A stretch of 6,930 bases of DNA from Thermaceae bacterium. Its GTDB lineage: Bacteria; Deinococcota; Deinococci; Deinococcales; Marinithermaceae. The stretch lies in assembly GCA_027023115.1 (NCBI GenBank), contig JALVWZ010000392.1, positions 1 through 6,930 on the forward strand, written 5' to 3'. Made by a program: the position numbers and the translations under genes. Positions 4,691 to 6,930 of this stretch are shown here, in pieces (position 1 is the stretch's first letter; each line of letters begins with the position of its first letter). The notes under the pieces are model-generated. The model was not told the origin of the DNA. It saw only the letters and a list, made by a program, of their open reading frames with translations, and did no database searches.

Positions 4691-5719
4691 ATGGAAACGC
4701 TGCGTATCGCCCTACTCGGAGCCGGCACGGTGGGTAGCGGCTTCGTCAAACTGCTCGACGAGCTGCGCCCCCGCTTCCGCACCCTGGGGCTCGAGCCGGC
4801 CCTGAGCGGCATCCTGGTGCGCGACCCGGCCAGGCCGCGCCCGCCCTGGGTTCCCCGCGGACTGCTCTCGAACGACGCCGAGCAGGTGCTCGCGGGAGCC
4901 GACGTGGTGGTGGAGCTGATGGGCGGCACCGGCCGGGCCGCCAAGCTGGTGGAAAGCGCCCTCGACCAGGGCACGCCGGTAATCACCGCCAACAAGGCTT
5001 TGCTGGCCGAGCGCTGGCCCGAGCTGAAGCCGCACGCCCTCGAGGGGCTGCTCTTCTACGAGGCCAGCGTCATGGCGGGTACGCCGGTAGTCGAGCCCCT
5101 CTCCGGCTCACTGCGCGGTAATCGCACCCTCGAGCTGCACGGCATCCTCAACGGCAGCACCAACTACGTCATCGGCCGCATGGAAGACGGTCTGGGCTTT
5201 TCCGAAGCGCTGGAGGAGGCGCAAAAGAAGGGCTTCGTGGAAGAAGACCCCTTCCTCGACATCGGCGGCATAGACGCCGCCCACAAACTGACCATCCTGG
5301 CGCGGCTGACGATAGACCCCGACTTTGAGTGGCGGGAAGTACGCGAAAACACCCGCGGCATCCAGAACCTGAGCCGCGAGCAGATCTACGCCGCCGAAGA
5401 ACAGGGCAAGAAGATCCGCCTGGGGGCCAGCCTCTACCCCGCCGGCGGCCGCTGGCGGGCCGCCGTGCGGCCGGTGCTGCTGCCGGCGGACCATCCGCTG
5501 GCGCAGGCCGCCCTCTCGCGCAACGCCCTCCTCTACCGCGGCGACGCGGTGGGCGAGGTTTTCATCAGCGGCGGCGGCGCCGGCAGCGCCGTAACCGCCA
5601 GCGCCGTCATTGGCGACCTGCTGCGGATGCTCGAGGGCTACCCCGGCCACCCGCCGCTGCCGCAGGCCGTCCCCGCCCCCAACTACCAACCCGAGCCGCT
5701 CGAGGAGGTATCCGTATGA
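4691..5719 (+). CDS. hom: Homoserine dehydrogenase, short form without ACT domain
   Basis: NAD(P)H-dependent reduction of aspartate semialdehyde to homoserine, 342 aa. The Rossmann loop is LGAGTVGSG (9-17); ITANKALLA (98-106) carries the conserved Lys102. EASVMAGTPVVEPL (124-137) and GILNGSTNYV (151-160) line the substrate site. DPFLDIGGIDAAHK (186-199) is the family signature, with Asp195 and Lys199 as the expected catalytic pair. The C-terminal ISGGGAGSAVTASAV replaces the usual Pro before TASAV with Val301. The length shows that the C-terminal ACT domain of many homologues is absent, as in Thermus, so feedback control probably falls on aspartate kinase. It is first of two genes: its TGA overlaps the thrC start. 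Confidence 0.96.
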   Translation: METLRIALLGAGTVGSGFVKLLDELRPRFRTLGLEPALSGILVRDPARPRPPWVPRGLLSNDAEQVLAGADVVVELMGGTGRAAKLVESALDQGTPVITANKALLAERWPELKPHALEGLLFYEASVMAGTPVVEPLSGSLRGNRTLELHGILNGSTNYVIGRMEDGLGFSEALEEAQKKGFVEEDPFLDIGGIDAAHKLTILARLTIDPDFEWREVRENTRGIQNLSREQIYAAEEQGKKIRLGASLYPAGGRWRAAVRPVLLPADHPLAQAALSRNALLYRGDAVGEVFISGGGAGSAVTASAVIGDLLRMLEGYPGHPPLPQAVPAPNYQPEPLEEVSV

Positions 5720-6768
5720 ACCAACCCCTGCTGGAACGTTACCGCCAGCGCCTGCCCATCAGCAGCGCCACCCCCGTCGTCAGCCTCAACGAGGGCGACA
5801 CCCCGCTCATTCCCCTCTCCGGCCCGCCCGCGGCCCGCGAGCGCGGCGTCAGCCTGTTCGCCAAGTTCGAGGGCGCCAACCCCACCGGCAGCTTCAAGGA
5901 CCGCGGCATGACCCTGGCGGTCAGCAAAGCGGCCGAGCACGGCGCTCAGGCGGTCGCCGCCGCCAGCACTGGCAACACCGCCGCCTCCGCCGCCGCTTAC
6001 GCCGCCCGCGCCGGCATGAAGGCCATCGTTGTCCTCCCCGCCGGTTACGTCGCCGCCGGTAAGGTGGCCCAGAGCCTGGTCCACGGCGCCCGGATAGTGC
6101 AGGTAAGCGGCAACTTCGACGACGCCCTGCGGCTGGTGCGCGAGCTGACCGAAAACTACCCGGTCACCCTGGTCAACTCGGTAAACCCATTCCGCATCCA
6201 GGGTCAAAAGACGCTCGCCTTCGAGGTGGTGGACGACCTGGGCACCGCTCCCACCTACCACGCCCTACCGGTGGGCAACGCCGGCAACATCACCGCCCAC
6301 TGGCTGGGCTACAGCGAGCTGTACGAAGACGGCGTAATCGAATCGCGCCCGCGCATGCTCGGCTTCCAGGCCGCCGGCGCCGCTCCGATAGTCGCCGGCC
6401 ACCCCATCGAGAAGCCGCAGACCATCGCCACCGCCATCCGCATCGGCAACCCCGCCAGCTGGCAGGGAGCCGTGAACGCCCGCGACGAATCCCACGGGGC
6501 CATCGAAGCGGTCAGCGACGAAGAGATCCTGCGCGCCTATCACTACCTTGCCAGTCGCGAGGGCATTTTCGTGGAGCCGGCCTCGGCCGCCGGTCTGGCC
6601 GGCGTTTGGCGTTGGCTCGAGGCGGGCCGTATCGAGGAGGGGGCCACCGTAGTGCTGACCCTCACCGGCCATGGCCTCAAAGATCCGGGCACCGCCGAGC
6701 GCGAAGTGCGCCTGCCGGAACCGGTGCCCGCCGAGCTGAGCGCGGTGGCCGCCGCCGCCGGCCTCTAA
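5716..6768 (+). CDS. thrC: Threonine synthase
   Basis: PLP enzyme converting O-phosphohomoserine to threonine, 350 aa, class of the short bacterial and archaeal enzymes. NPTGSFKDRGM (55-65) contains the Schiff-base Lys61; ASTGNTAASAAAYAARAG (83-100) is the substrate loop; GNAGNI (187-192) grips the PLP phosphate; LTLTGHGLKDP (314-324) provides Thr317 near the pyridine nitrogen. Lys61 and Thr317 agree with my recollection of the T. thermophilus enzyme numbering. The frame is open far upstream, inside hom, but the ATG at 5716 is clear: it overlaps hom as ATGA and has GAGGAGG (5702-5708) seven bases before it. Translation is probably coupled to hom. Homoserine kinase, the step between the two enzymes, is not in the window. 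Confidence 0.97.
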   Translation: MNQPLLERYRQRLPISSATPVVSLNEGDTPLIPLSGPPAARERGVSLFAKFEGANPTGSFKDRGMTLAVSKAAEHGAQAVAAASTGNTAASAAAYAARAGMKAIVVLPAGYVAAGKVAQSLVHGARIVQVSGNFDDALRLVRELTENYPVTLVNSVNPFRIQGQKTLAFEVVDDLGTAPTYHALPVGNAGNITAHWLGYSELYEDGVIESRPRMLGFQAAGAAPIVAGHPIEKPQTIATAIRIGNPASWQGAVNARDESHGAIEAVSDEEILRAYHYLASREGIFVEPASAAGLAGVWRWLEAGRIEEGATVVLTLTGHGLKDPGTAEREVRLPEPVPAELSAVAAAAGL

Positions 6769-6787
6769 CCGCCCTCCCACGGCGGTT
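6767..6787 (+). terminator. Hairpin after thrC, possible terminator or operator
   Basis: AACCGCC, seven-base loop, GGCGGTT: a perfect 7-bp stem starting at the thrC stop codon. No T-run follows, so it is not a classical intrinsic terminator. It ends two bases before the -10 of the next gene and covers its -35 region, so it could equally be an operator for that gene. Confidence 0.4.
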
Positions 6788-6789
6788 GC

Positions 6790-6801
6790 TAAACTGAGCT
6801 C
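6790..6801 (+). promoter_or_regulatory. -10 element of the last ORF, predicted leaderless
   Basis: TAAACT (6790-6795) lies exactly six bases before ATG 6802. There is no Shine-Dalgarno and no clear -35. The spacing matches that at hom, the 2H phosphoesterase and the Rrf2 gene. Confidence 0.5.
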
Positions 6802-6930
6802 ATGGAAGCCAACGCCCGCAAGGAACCCTTCCCCGGCGCTTACTACGCGGGGCTCTTCATAACCATTGCAGTCTTGATGCTGCTGGTGATAGTCACCAGC
6901 GCCATGCCGCCGGGCCCCGCCGGGGCGCTC
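6802..6930 (+). CDS. Partial ORF with N-terminal membrane segment, unknown
   Basis: An open frame of 43 codons from ATG 6802 to the right edge with no stop. The protein starts MEANARKEPFPGAYYAGL, then a hydrophobic stretch of about 17 residues (18-34, LFITIAVLMLLVIVTSA), then a Pro/Gly-rich turn. This looks like a short cytoplasmic N-terminus followed by one membrane anchor, or the first helix of a larger membrane protein. I do not recognise the family. The start is supported by its position 33 bases after thrC and by a -10 hexamer six bases upstream. Confidence 0.55.
   Translation, partial: MEANARKEPFPGAYYAGLFITIAVLMLLVIVTSAMPPGPAGAL

Noticed and set aside
5108..5689. A 193-codon minus-strand frame opposite hom
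   Set aside because: It is antisense to conserved homoserine dehydrogenase sequence, with no motif and no plausible start signal.
5329..5715. A 129-codon N-terminal extension of thrC
   Set aside because: It overlaps hom and reads as Arg/Pro/Ala-rich noise; the ATG at 5716 has an ideal Shine-Dalgarno and fits family length.
1..6930. Novel defence system, mobile element, CRISPR array or RNA gene
   Set aside because: All coding space is taken by recognisable core metabolism, transport and regulation; I found no direct-repeat arrays, transposase or integrase motifs, tRNA-like sequences or long intergenic regions (the longest gap is about 59 bp).

Overview
The window looks like ordinary chromosome from a GC-rich thermophile of the Thermaceae (Deinococcota). 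I base this on the protein sequences (aspartate kinase, short homoserine dehydrogenase without ACT domain, and threonine synthase all look Thermus-like), strong G/C at third codon positions, very tight packing, and start-site architecture typical of the phylum. A marine genus such as Oceanithermus or Marinithermus is possible, but I cannot settle genus from sequence alone. There are no RNA genes, insertion sequences, CRISPR arrays or long repeats.

Left part, minus strand, reading right to left. A Fur-family regulator (probably Zur), an ABC ATPase (ZnuC) and its membrane permease (ZnuB) form an overlapping three-gene operon at 2341-365. A near-perfect 7-1-7 Fur-type box sits on its promoter, so the operon is probably repressed by its own first product when metal is replete. 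Past it, with its own promoter, is the start of an Rrf2-family regulator with three cysteines that could hold an iron-sulfur cluster; it runs off the left edge.

Middle, minus strand. Aspartate kinase (lysC, with a clear internal start for a separate regulatory beta subunit) overlaps a purine-type phosphoribosyltransferase by four bases. Next comes a 2H phosphoesterase (2'-5' RNA ligase family) that appears to have its own start-site promoter.

Right part, plus strand. Divergent from lysC across 51 bp, hom and thrC overlap by ATGA. Aspartate kinase, homoserine dehydrogenase and threonine synthase are three of the five steps from aspartate to threonine; asd and thrB must lie elsewhere. After thrC there is a hairpin, then the start of a small membrane-protein gene that runs off the right edge.

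The most interesting structure is in the start regions. Four genes (rrf2-like, 2H phosphoesterase, hom, and the last ORF) carry a TANNNT -10 hexamer exactly six bases before the start codon, which predicts leaderless mRNAs. zur and lysC have it nine bases before. Genes inside operons instead have strong Shine-Dalgarno sequences. A second, GC-rich 8-1-8 perfect palindrome lies inside the early zur coding sequence and is built from codons unusual for this genome. I see no new defence or mobile system here.
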